A stretch of DNA of 53,574 bases from Actinomycetota bacterium. GTDB lineage: Bacteria; Actinomycetota; Thermoleophilia; Gaiellales; Gaiellaceae. This document shows, in pieces, positions 26,233 through 34,420 of this stretch. The position numbers and the translations under genes were made by a program. How positions within the stretch are numbered: the stretch's first letter is position 1; every line of letters begins with the position of its first letter. The stretch lies in contig PLJC01000036.1 in assembly GCA_003139545.1 (NCBI GenBank), positions 1-53,574 of the forward strand. Direction: 5' to 3'. Under the pieces are notes generated by a model. It did no database searches, had not been told where the DNA came from, and saw only the letters and a program-made list of their open reading frames with translations.

Positions 26233-27267
26233 TCAAGCGAGAAGATCATAAGGGAGCGTCGGCTCCACATGGCTGCGCGCGACCTGATCGGGCGCCGTGC
26301 AGCCGAGGAGCCCGAGACCGAGCTCGATCTCGTCCCGGAGGATCGAGAGCACCGACGCGACACCGGCCTCGCCGCCGACCGCGAGGCCGCCTGCGAAGGG
26401 CCGCGCAGCGAACGCCGCGCGCGCGCCGAGCGCGAGCGCCTTGAGCACGTCGGTCCCGCGCCTGATGCCTCCGTCGACATAGACCTCGCACCGTCCCGCG
26501 ACGGCGTCGACCACCTCCGGCAGCGCGTCGAGGCCGGCGGCGACGCCGTCGAGCTGCCGACCGCCGTGGTTCGAGACCCAGATCGCGTCGGCGCCGTGCT
26601 CGACTGCGAGCGTCGCGTCCTCGCGCGTGAGGATCCCTTTGACCACGAGCGGGAGCGGCATCTCGGCGCGGATCCATTCGAGGTCGCGCCAGGTCAGCGC
26701 CGGTGAGTTCTCGAACAGGTTCGCGTACGGCAGATGCAGGTTCGGCGGCGGGTTCTGGAACCCGAGCCGCAGGTCGCGCTCACGCCTGCCGACGTAGGGC
26801 AGGTCGACGGTGAGGACGACCGCGGAGTAGCCGGCCTCGCGCGCCTCCGTGATGTGGGCGATGGTTCGCGCCCGGTCGTTGAGGACGTAGAGCTGGAGCC
26901 AGCGCGGCCCGTCGCCGGCCTTGGCGATCTCCGCGTGCGTGCTCGTCGTCAGCGTCGAGACGCACATGAGGACACCCGCGGCGCCCGCAGCGCGTGCGGT
27001 CGCGACCTCGCCTTCCGGGTCGATCAGCCGCTGCATCGCGAACGGCGCCACGCCGAGCGGTGACGCGACGGGAGTCCCGAGCAGCGTCGTCGCGGTGCTC
27101 ACCTCGCTGACGTCGACCAGCATGCGCGGCCGGAAGCGCCAGCGTCCGTACGCGGCGACGTTCGCCCGCAGGGTCACCTCGTCGCCGGCGCCGCCCTCGA
27201 AGTAACACCAGACGCCCGCGTCGACCTTGGCTGCGGCCGCTTCGAGGTAGTCGGCGACGTTGATCAT
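26233..27267 (-). CDS. FMN-dependent alpha-hydroxy acid oxidase/dehydrogenase
   Basis: TIM-barrel flavoenzyme of the lactate oxidase/glycolate oxidase family, 344 residues, oxidising an L-2-hydroxy acid. Visible motifs: YFEGGAGDEVTLRANVAAY near residue 22, the FMN-contacting TVDLPYVGRRERDLR, VVKGILTREDA with the active-site Lys, SNHGGRQLDG with the active-site His and Arg, and VYVDGGIRRGTDVLKALALGA. The usual GRP of the phosphate loop is replaced by AARPFAGG. Coupled to the upstream Nudix gene by ATGA. Confidence 0.92.
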   Translation of the reverse strand: MINVADYLEAAAAKVDAGVWCYFEGGAGDEVTLRANVAAYGRWRFRPRMLVDVSEVSTATTLLGTPVASPLGVAPFAMQRLIDPEGEVATARAAGAAGVLMCVSTLTTSTHAEIAKAGDGPRWLQLYVLNDRARTIAHITEAREAGYSAVVLTVDLPYVGRRERDLRLGFQNPPPNLHLPYANLFENSPALTWRDLEWIRAEMPLPLVVKGILTREDATLAVEHGADAIWVSNHGGRQLDGVAAGLDALPEVVDAVAGRCEVYVDGGIRRGTDVLKALALGARAAFAARPFAGGLAVGGEAGVASVLSILRDEIELGLGLLGCTAPDQVARSHVEPTLPYDLLA

Positions 27268-27698
27268 CCGGCGCCGAGCCTATCTCGCGCTTTCGCCGCC
27301 ATCTCGCGCTCCCCGCCGTAGGCGAGCAGGCGCGGCGCCTCGTCGAGCGGGAGCCAGCGGGCCTCGGCCACCTCGACGCGCATCTCCTCCTCGATCGCGC
27401 CGATCCGCCCGCGCCCGGCCCGGAGGAGGAAGAAGCTCACGACTTTGAAGATCCGCTCTCCGTCCCAGGTGTAGACGTACTTGACGTCGCCGAGCTTCTC
27501 GACGAGCCGGCCGTCGAGCCCGGTCTCCTCGCGCACCTCCCGGACGGCGGTCTCCGCCGGGGTCTCGCCTGGGTCGATGTTCCCCTTCGGGAGCAACCAG
27601 GTCCCGGCCGGCTTCCCCTGCGGCCGGATGGCTGCCACATGCAGGCGCCCGGCTAGCGTCCGGACGAGCACGCCGCCGGCCGAGAATTCGCGCTTCAT
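27264..27698 (-). CDS. Nudix hydrolase
   Basis: A 144-residue pyrophosphohydrolase with an intact Nudix box, G-x5-E-x7-REVREETG, spanning GNIDPGETPAET and the following AVREVREETGL (about residues 39-61). The strand before it (GTWLLPKG) is also typical. Candidate substrates such as NDP-sugars, oxidised nucleotides or diadenosine polyphosphates cannot be separated by sequence. The ATG at 27696-27698 lies 6 nt after TAGAAC on the minus strand. First gene of a coupled minus-strand pair with the hydroxyacid oxidase. Confidence 0.93.
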   Translation of the reverse strand: MKREFSAGGVLVRTLAGRLHVAAIRPQGKPAGTWLLPKGNIDPGETPAETAVREVREETGLDGRLVEKLGDVKYVYTWDGERIFKVVSFFLLRAGRGRIGAIEEEMRVEVAEARWLPLDEAPRLLAYGGEREMAAKARDRLGAG

Positions 27699-27715
27699 GC
27701 CCGTGTTCTAGCGGC

Positions 27716-27744
27716 TTGCGGGACCTGCGGTCCATCACTACACT
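27716..27744 (+). promoter_or_regulatory. groESL promoter
   Basis: TTGCGG (27716-27721) and TACACT (27739-27744) are separated by exactly 17 nt. The -10 lies immediately upstream of the CIRCE operator. Confidence 0.7.
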
Positions 27745-27747
27745 ACC

Positions 27748-27774
27748 TCAGCACTCTCGGGGTGAGAGTGCCAG
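27748..27774 (+). promoter_or_regulatory. CIRCE operator (HrcA binding site)
   Basis: Inverted repeat TCAGCACTC-N9-GAGTGCCAG matches the CIRCE consensus (TTAGCACTC-N9-GAGTGCTAA) at 15 of 18 arm positions, with the exact 9-base spacer. It covers the expected transcription start of groES, so HrcA repression is expected. No hrcA gene is in the window. Confidence 0.88.
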
Positions 27775-27809
27775 ACAGTGTCACAAGGTCGCAGTCAGGA
27801 GGCAGTTGT

Positions 27810-29781
<1,972 letters not shown>

Positions 29782-29808
29782 CGAGCCTTCGGGCTACTGC
29801 TGGAAGCG

Positions 29809-29832
29809 AAGGGCGGTCGCGAGGCCGCCCTT
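29809..29832. terminator. Intrinsic terminator between groEL and the convergent molybdoenzyme gene
   Basis: Perfect 8-bp arms AAGGGCGG / CCGCCCTT with an 8-base loop, 25 nt after the groEL stop and just before the stop of the convergent minus-strand gene. Likely used in both directions. Confidence 0.7.
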
Positions 29833-29839
29833 CGTCGTA

Positions 29840-30451
29840 CTAGAACCCGTACCGCTCTTCCTTCCAGTAGTCCGCGTCGTTGTTGTAGCCGTAGCGCTCC
29901 CAGAAGCCCGGTTTGTCGGCGGCGGTGAGCTCGATGCCGCGCAGCCACTTCGCGCTCTTCCAGAAGTACTTCGTCGGGACGAAGAGTCTGACCGGCCAGC
30001 CGTGGTCCGGGGTGAGCGGTCCGCCGTCGGCTTCGTACACGATCAACGCGTTCTCGTCCTCGATCGCGGCGAGCGGCGAGTTCGCGGTGAAGCCTGCCTC
30101 GGCATGCGCGATGGCGAAGTGCGCGCTCGACTTCGGCTGCACGAGCTTCGCGATCTCACGCCAGTGCACGCCCTTGAAGTGCGCGTCGAAGCGGCTCCAG
30201 CGCGTGACGCAATGGATGTCGCTCGTCACCTCGGTCGCCGGCAGCGCTGTGAGCTCCTCGAAGGTCAGCGTGATCTCGTTCTCGACCTCGCCCCACACGC
30301 GCAGGTCCCACGTCGCGAGATCCACCTTCGGCACGTCCCCCGCGTGCAGCACCGGCCACTTCTCGGTTAGGTACTGGCCGGGCGGGAGCCTGGCGGGGTC
30401 GTAGCCCGCCGCGCGCACCTTGTCCTCGGCCTTCGAGCGGAAGAGCGGCAT
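29840..30451 (-). CDS. Sulfite-oxidase-like molybdopterin oxidoreductase
   Basis: A 203-residue stand-alone oxidoreductase-molybdopterin domain protein (YuiH/MsrP-like). The molybdenum ligand Cys is in DIHCVTRWSRFD near residue 81, and the C-terminal half shows HGWPVRLFVPTKYFWKSAKW, as in this family. There is no Tat or Sec signal, no dimerisation domain and no heme domain, so a cytoplasmic enzyme with unknown acceptor is likely. TAGTGT (minus strand 30466-30461) lies 9 nt before the ATG, overlapping the divergent ygfZ -10. Confidence 0.9.
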   Translation of the reverse strand: MPLFRSKAEDKVRAAGYDPARLPPGQYLTEKWPVLHAGDVPKVDLATWDLRVWGEVENEITLTFEELTALPATEVTSDIHCVTRWSRFDAHFKGVHWREIAKLVQPKSSAHFAIAHAEAGFTANSPLAAIEDENALIVYEADGGPLTPDHGWPVRLFVPTKYFWKSAKWLRGIELTAADKPGFWERYGYNNDADYWKEERYGF

Positions 30452-30459
30452 CGCGTTCG

Positions 30460-30466
30460 TACACTA
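30460..30466. promoter_or_regulatory. Shared bidirectional -10 element
   Basis: The 7-mer TACACTA reads TACACT on the plus strand (6 nt before the ygfZ ATG) and TAGTGT on the minus strand (9 nt before the molybdoenzyme ATG). Five base pairs serve both directions, and both mRNAs would be leaderless. Confidence 0.6.
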
Positions 30467-30471
30467 ATCCC

Positions 30472-31149
30472 ATGGACGTGGCACAGCGCCCGCGCGCCTT
30501 CGTCCGGGTTGCCGGAGCGGACGCGCGCGACTATCTCCAGCGCATGGTCTCGAACGACGTCGACGCGCTCGCTGTCGGCGACTCCTGTCCTGCGCTCCTG
30601 CTGACGGCAAAAGCGCGGCTGATCGCGCCACTCGTCGTCTGGCGTCGCGGCGAGGACGACTACCTGCTCCTCACCGAGCCGGAGCTCGGTGAGCCCGTGC
30701 TGGCGCACTTGACGCGCATGCGCCTCCGGGCCAGCTGCGAGATCGCGCCGGAGGCGCATGAGACAGTGCTCGCGTTCGGCGGCGACGGCATCGCCACCGA
30801 CTTTCCGGGCGCCGTCGAAGTGCTCGACGCAGGCCTCGAGCCGACGCTCTCCGCGGACGAGCTCGAGCTACGCCGCATCGAAGCCGGTGTCCCACGCTGG
30901 GGACACGAGCTCGACGATCGCGTCCTCCCCGCCGAGGCGGGCCTCGACGAGACGCACATCAGCTTCAGCAAGGGCTGTTACCCCGGGCAGGAGCCGATCG
31001 CCCGCCTGCACTACCGCGGCCACGTCAACCGCAAGCTGCAGGTGGTCGAGCTCGACGACGAGACGTCCGTCGAGCGCGTCACGAGCTCGGCGCGTCGTCC
31101 TGACGGCTCCGTCGTCGCGCTCGCGTACGTGCGCACCAAGGGTGCCTAG
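30472..31149 (+). CDS. ygfZ: YgfZ/GcvT-like folate-binding protein
   Basis: Tetrahydrofolate-dependent protein needed to maintain certain Fe-S enzymes. The 225-residue product shows the family hallmark KGCYPGQEPIARLHYRG near residue 165-181, with the conserved Cys. The N-terminal part has VAGADARDYLQRMVSNDV, related to the GcvT fold. It is shorter than E. coli YgfZ (about 326), which is common for actinobacterial members. The ATG at 30472 follows TACACT by 6 nt. The 3' end overlaps the next small gene by 8 nt. Confidence 0.88.
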   Translation: MDVAQRPRAFVRVAGADARDYLQRMVSNDVDALAVGDSCPALLLTAKARLIAPLVVWRRGEDDYLLLTEPELGEPVLAHLTRMRLRASCEIAPEAHETVLAFGGDGIATDFPGAVEVLDAGLEPTLSADELELRRIEAGVPRWGHELDDRVLPAEAGLDETHISFSKGCYPGQEPIARLHYRGHVNRKLQVVELDDETSVERVTSSARRPDGSVVALAYVRTKGA

Positions 31150-31420
31150 GCTCGAGCCCGCCGCGTGGTGGTCGGTGCGCGCTGCGCACAACCTCAAGCC
31201 GGCGACGTATCGCTGCCCGCTCTGCGGCTACCGCCTGCATGCGATGGCACCGCACGTCCTCATCGCGCCGGAGGGAGACACGAGCCGCCGGCGACACGCG
31301 CACACCGAGTGCGTCCAGGCCGCGCGCGAGCAGGGCCGCATGGCGAGTTACGACGAGTGGCGGAAAACGCAGCCGCGCAAGCGCATGCGGCTACACTGGC
31401 CGTTCCCGAAGCGCCCGTAG
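31142..31420 (+). CDS. Small Cys/His-containing protein of unknown function
   Basis: A 92-residue product from a GTG at 31142 inside the ygfZ 3' end. It contains a C-x2-C (YRCPLCGYRL, near residue 25) and a later H-x-H-x2-C (RRHAHTECVQAA), a possible zinc site, then a basic C-terminus. I do not recognise the family with confidence. The stop codon TAG (31418-31420) lies inside the tRNA-Arg gene, so coding sequence and tRNA overlap by 10 nt. Confidence 0.68.
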   Translation: MPRLEPAAWWSVRAAHNLKPATYRCPLCGYRLHAMAPHVLIAPEGDTSRRRHAHTECVQAAREQGRMASYDEWRKTQPRKRMRLHWPFPKRP

Positions 31421-31483
31421 CTCAGGGGATAGAGCGCTGCCCTGCGGAGGCAGAGGTCGCATGTTCGAATCATGCCGGGCGCA
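31411..31483 (+). tRNA. tRNA-Arg, anticodon GCG (island integration site)
   Basis: Full cloverleaf by eye: acceptor GCGCCCG/CGGGCGC, D stem GCTC/GAGC, anticodon stem CTGCC/GGCAG, loop CTGCGGA (T33, anticodon GCG at positions 34-36), T stem GCATG/CATGC with loop TTCGAAT, discriminator A. The 3' CCA is not encoded. TACACT at 31391-31396 may be its -10. The 3' part from 31458 on is repeated at 47944-47970 as the far end of an integrated element. Confidence 0.92.
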
Positions 31484-31484
31484 T
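31458..31484 (+). repeat. attL: 27-bp direct repeat at tRNA-Arg 3' end
   Basis: This segment, starting CGCATGTTCGAATC and ending CCGGGCGCAT, is identical to 47944-47970. It covers the T arm and 3' acceptor strand of the tRNA. Confidence 0.93.
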
Positions 31485-31513
31485 GGCTCAACCAAGCGGT
31501 GTTTGGAGGAGCA

Positions 31514-31684
31514 ATGCAGCAGGTTGTACATCAATTCGTACCTCGTACTTTGCCTTCGGCTCAGTCGAAGAGAACGAGTCGAACTCAGCGCGAGCGCGAG
31601 GCAAAGGCGTACTGGGATTCGCTGACGCCTGAACGAGAGGCGTGGGCGCTGCGGAAGATGGGCTTTCACAAGCTCGGCACGTAG
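31514..31684 (+). CDS. Small basic protein of unknown function
   Basis: A 56-residue product from the ATG at 31514, preceded at 31505-31510 by a good GGAGGA ribosome-binding site; a longer in-frame start lies within the tRNA and is rejected. The sequence is polar and basic, with a C-terminal helix-like SLTPEREAWALRKMGFHKL. A degenerate copy of that C-terminal motif appears near 32434-32480. First gene of the island. No function assigned. Confidence 0.55.
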   Translation: MQQVVHQFVPRTLPSAQSKRTSRTQREREAKAYWDSLTPEREAWALRKMGFHKLGT

Positions 31685-31716
31685 ACAGCCCGCTGCTGAT
31701 CTTCTAGAACACGAGG

Positions 31717-32406
31717 GTGGCGCAAACCGTCGTAGTTGCATGCCCCAAATGCCAGGCGCAGCGCGAGATTCCCGGCAGCACCAGCGGGTTTGGATGCCTG
31801 AGTTGCGGCGCGTACTTCATCCACCTCCTCTGTCCCGGATGCCAGAAGGTCGCGAAGGTTGATGTCGAGTGGAAGAGGTGGAAGTGCCTCTCGTGCGGGA
31901 AGCAGACCAAGAATGGTTTGTCACGGCTTGCTTGGGCCGTTCCGACGCTCGCGCGAGGTGAACTCATCTTCGCTTCTGCGATTGGCATGACAGCCGTTCG
32001 CAGGCTGGGCAACGAGCAGAAGAATTACTGCGTTGTGGCGGCTACCGACAAACGATTGATCATCGTGACTCGGAAGATCGGAGGGCGCGAGGTCTTGGAC
32101 TACGCGTATCCCATGCTCACGTCGATCGACTACAAGCGCGGGATGGCGCTCGGTTCCATTGTCGTCGCGGCTGCTGGTCGGGCGACCGAGATCACGATGG
32201 TGCCTGCAGCAATGGCTGAAGCCTTCACTCAGCGCGTCCGTACGCGCCTCGATGAGATGCGGGCACCCGAAACGACACGGGCTCCAGCAACAGCGCCGCG
32301 ATCTGATCCAGTTGAGGAGATTCGGAAGTACGCGGCGCTTCGCGAAGAGGGCCTGATCACGGCGGACGAATTCGATGCGAAGAAGAAGCAGCTTCTCGGT
32401 TTGTAG
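31717..32406 (+). CDS. Zinc-ribbon / PH-like / SHOCT-domain protein
   Basis: A 229-residue protein with three recognisable parts. Residues about 8-60 hold four C-x2-C pairs (CPKC, CLSC, CPGC, CLSC), two zinc ribbons. Residues about 85-165 look like a bacterial PH domain (YCVVAATDKRLIIVTRK). Residues about 195-229 form a SHOCT module (EIRKYAALREEGLITADEF). Such proteins are often found near membranes or in phage and conflict loci but have no firm biochemical role. The GTG start at 31717 follows TAGAAC by 6 nt, with no ribosome-binding site. Confidence 0.75.
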   Translation: MAQTVVVACPKCQAQREIPGSTSGFGCLSCGAYFIHLLCPGCQKVAKVDVEWKRWKCLSCGKQTKNGLSRLAWAVPTLARGELIFASAIGMTAVRRLGNEQKNYCVVAATDKRLIIVTRKIGGREVLDYAYPMLTSIDYKRGMALGSIVVAAAGRATEITMVPAAMAEAFTQRVRTRLDEMRAPETTRAPATAPRSDPVEEIRKYAALREEGLITADEFDAKKKQLLGL

Positions 32407-32433
32407 GTGCGAAGCGCAAAACGTCCTAGCCCC

Positions 32434-32490
32434 GTTGGACGTCGAAGCAGGAAGCCCGGGCGTTGCAGAAGATGGGTTCGACCGCTTTGC
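32434..32490 (+). pseudogene. Degenerate fragment resembling the small protein at 31514
   Basis: In one frame this stretch reads WTSKQEARALQKMGST, similar to WDSLTPEREAWALRKMGF at the end of the small protein. A stop codon lies just upstream and no start is visible, so it looks like a decayed partial copy. The similarity is short and could be chance. Confidence 0.3.
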
Positions 32491-32535
32491 GGGCTGCACT
32501 AGCTCTGTCTTGTCCGATTAGCGACTGGGATCGAA

Positions 32536-33393
32536 GTGGCGCGCCGCAAACCAACGGCCATCATCCCAAGAGAGCGCGTGCTCTCGGTCTACACCGACGG
32601 ATCCTCGGTCGCGCGCGGTCGCCACGGTGGGATTGGGATCCGTTTTGTCTACTGCGACCGCGACGGGAACGAGGAAGCATGGGATCAAGTTGAAGACGGC
32701 TTCCAAACGGCGACCAACAACGAGATGGAACTCGTTGCCGTGATCTCAGCCCTGCAGGCGGTACAGCGGAAGACATTCCGGCACGACCTGCTCGACCAGG
32801 CGAGCAAGATCGAGGTCTTCACAGATTCGGATTACGTCGCAAGCAACGTGGGACGCGCCATCTACGGCTGGCGCAAGAGCGGATGGACAACACGGGACGG
32901 CAACCCAGTGGCCAATGCAGACCTGTGGATGGATCTTGTTCGCAATCTCCAGAAGGCGCGAGCGATCAAGCCTGTCGAGATCAAGTGGGGCAAAGGCCAT
33001 TCCAGCGGCAACCCGCACAACCAGGTAGTGGACAAGCTCGCGAAGCAGTCGGCTCGTAGGGCTGTTAGACCTCCGGTCTCTGTCAGCACCGTCAGACGGA
33101 AGATGAGCACGAAGCCCCTCGAACGCGGGAGTGTCGAGATGCTCGGGCAACGCTTGACGGTCAGGATCATCGCGGCGAAGCACCTCAGGAAGCAGAAGAC
33201 ATCGCAGTACACGTACGAGGTCGTTTCACCTGGAAGTCGCTATTTCGGAAACGTTGATGTCGCGTTTTCCGGAGATCCACAGATGCGGCCAGGCCACCGC
33301 TACGTCGTCTCGATGAATCGCGACACAGCCGCACCTCGAATCGTGCGCTGTCACCGAGAGGTAGCGTCGGAGGAACCTCAGCCGCCGCAATGA
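32536..33393 (+). CDS. RNase H-domain protein with extra C-terminal domain
   Basis: The N-terminal 170 residues are a ribonuclease HI fold with the full catalytic set: Asp20 in YTDGSS, Glu near residue 64 in TNNEMEL, Asp near 97 in TDSDY and Asp near 165 in NQVVDKLAK, plus the flexible His in KGHSSGNPHN. It should cleave RNA in RNA-DNA hybrids. Residues about 180-285 are an additional, probably beta-rich basic domain that I do not recognise. The start is the GTG at 32536. Its place in an island suggests phage- or plasmid-related nucleic acid processing, which is inference. Confidence 0.85.
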   Translation: MARRKPTAIIPRERVLSVYTDGSSVARGRHGGIGIRFVYCDRDGNEEAWDQVEDGFQTATNNEMELVAVISALQAVQRKTFRHDLLDQASKIEVFTDSDYVASNVGRAIYGWRKSGWTTRDGNPVANADLWMDLVRNLQKARAIKPVEIKWGKGHSSGNPHNQVVDKLAKQSARRAVRPPVSVSTVRRKMSTKPLERGSVEMLGQRLTVRIIAAKHLRKQKTSQYTYEVVSPGSRYFGNVDVAFSGDPQMRPGHRYVVSMNRDTAAPRIVRCHREVASEEPQPPQ

Positions 33394-33469
33394 CTCCCGG
33401 TTTCGCCCTCCGCGCGTGAGCTAGTACTCTCGCCACCCGCTTGAGGGCGATGCTTTGGCAGTGCATGCG

Positions 33470-33778
33470 CTAGTGGTCGTACGGGCCGAGCTCGGCGACG
33501 AGTAGCTGAGGCAGCTGAAGGATTGCTTTTGCGAGGGGGTTAGAGGCCGGGCCGAGTAGGTGCGCCTTTCCTTCTCGTGCAATCTCGTCGAGGATGTGCA
33601 GCTGCTGGAGCTTTGCGAGTTCGTCTCGGGTCTGCTTGGTGGTACGCCCTAGCTCGGCGGCCAGAGGAACGGCATAGGTCGGCTTCTTAGAGCGGGCAAT
33701 CTCAGCCAGCACCTCGTAGAGGGTGTCTCCTCCAAAGAGTCGCCCGTGCAGTGAGGTAGGGGGCCGTCCGCCTGCCAT
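33470..33778 (-). CDS. Winged-helix transcriptional regulator, likely local repressor
   Basis: A 102-residue DNA-binding protein: GGDTLYEVLAEIARSKKPTYAVPLAAELGRTTKQTRDELAKLQQLHIL reads as an ArsR-like winged helix with the recognition helix near residues 45-60. No metal-binding cysteines. The ATG at 33776-33778 lies 8 nt after TACTAT (minus strand), giving a leaderless transcript whose -10 overlaps the first of three TAGT-N3-ACTA sites. It is divergent from the two-gene HD-phosphoribosyltransferase operon and is the obvious candidate to regulate it and itself. Confidence 0.78.
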   Translation of the reverse strand: MAGGRPPTSLHGRLFGGDTLYEVLAEIARSKKPTYAVPLAAELGRTTKQTRDELAKLQQLHILDEIAREGKAHLLGPASNPLAKAILQLPQLLVAELGPYDH

Positions 33779-33786
33779 AAGCAAAG

Positions 33787-33792
33787 ATAGTA
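33787..33792 (-). promoter_or_regulatory. -10 of the winged-helix regulator, overlapping operator 1
   Basis: TACTAT on the minus strand, 8 nt before the regulator ATG (33778). It lies within the first palindromic site, consistent with autorepression. Confidence 0.5.
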
Positions 33793-33879
33793 AAACTAAT
33801 CTTCAGTGAAGCCGAGAAATGTCATCCGGAAAGATAGTTAGACTCTTTTTCCGTCAAACTGAAAAGAATAGTAAGACTA
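33788..33879. promoter_or_regulatory. Three TAGT-N3-ACTA operator repeats
   Basis: TAGTAAAACTA (33788-33798), TAGTTAGACTC (33835-33845) and TAGTAAGACTA (33869-33879) share the palindrome TAGT-N3-ACT(A/C), each embedded in A/T-rich flanks (A/G)A(G/A)A. They fill the gap between the divergent regulator and the 33997 gene. Repeated small palindromes next to a wHTH gene are best read as its operators. Confidence 0.6.
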
Positions 33880-33996
33880 CCTTTTCGCTCGTCAGGCGGG
33901 CAACCGCCAAACTGCGGGCCAGGAGGTTGACATGATCCACGCCGGACAGAGAAGGTGTGACGCGGGTGGGGCAACGACTCGGGGAGGAGGCGAGCT

Positions 33997-34413
33997 ATGG
34001 CGACGCGGATGACAGCTGACGACTTCTTCACTGGCCTCCTTGCTGCTCTTGCATACAAGGGGCGCAAGGTCATCTCGATCCGCGGTGATCGCTTTGATGC
34101 CATCCTCGCTGACGTGTTCAACGATTTGAAAGAACACGCTCCGGAGCACGATCTCGACCTTCGCTTCCGCATCAAGCCTCACTTCATCCACGGAGATTCG
34201 GTGACCGTTCGCGATGCAATTGCTGCTGCGACGCTCGCTGACCTCATCAGCTTGGATAACCCGGAGTATCAAGACGTGCGCTTCAAGATCGGCCGCGACG
34301 ATGCCGAGTTCTTCCTCAACACCCTGCCCGCAGGGAAGCAGCTCTATCTGGATCTAGCAGACCGCTTTCTGGAGCGATACGAGGATCCAGACTCGGTTCG
34401 CAACGCGGCGTAG
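33997..34413 (+). CDS. Partner protein of the HD-phosphoribosyltransferase, function unknown
   Basis: A 138-residue soluble protein that I do not recognise. It starts at the ATG 33997, 6 nt after a strong GGAGGAGG site (33983-33990). It is predicted mixed alpha/beta, with no cysteine clusters or membrane segments. Features are the basic patch AYKGRKVISIRGDRF near residue 20-34 and an acidic C-terminal helix (DLADRFLERYEDPD). It ends 7 nt before the 903-residue HD-phosphoribosyltransferase gene, which has only a weak ribosome-binding site, so co-translation and a shared job are likely. It could be a sensor, inhibitor or subunit of its neighbour. Confidence 0.8.
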   Translation: MATRMTADDFFTGLLAALAYKGRKVISIRGDRFDAILADVFNDLKEHAPEHDLDLRFRIKPHFIHGDSVTVRDAIAAATLADLISLDNPEYQDVRFKIGRDDAEFFLNTLPAGKQLYLDLADRFLERYEDPDSVRNAA

Positions 34414-34420
34414 TTCAGCG

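Noticed and set aside
31437..31453. tRNA anticodon read as CCG
   Set aside because: The 5-bp stem CTGCC/GGCAG fixes the 7-base loop CTGCGGA; T33 is followed by GCG.
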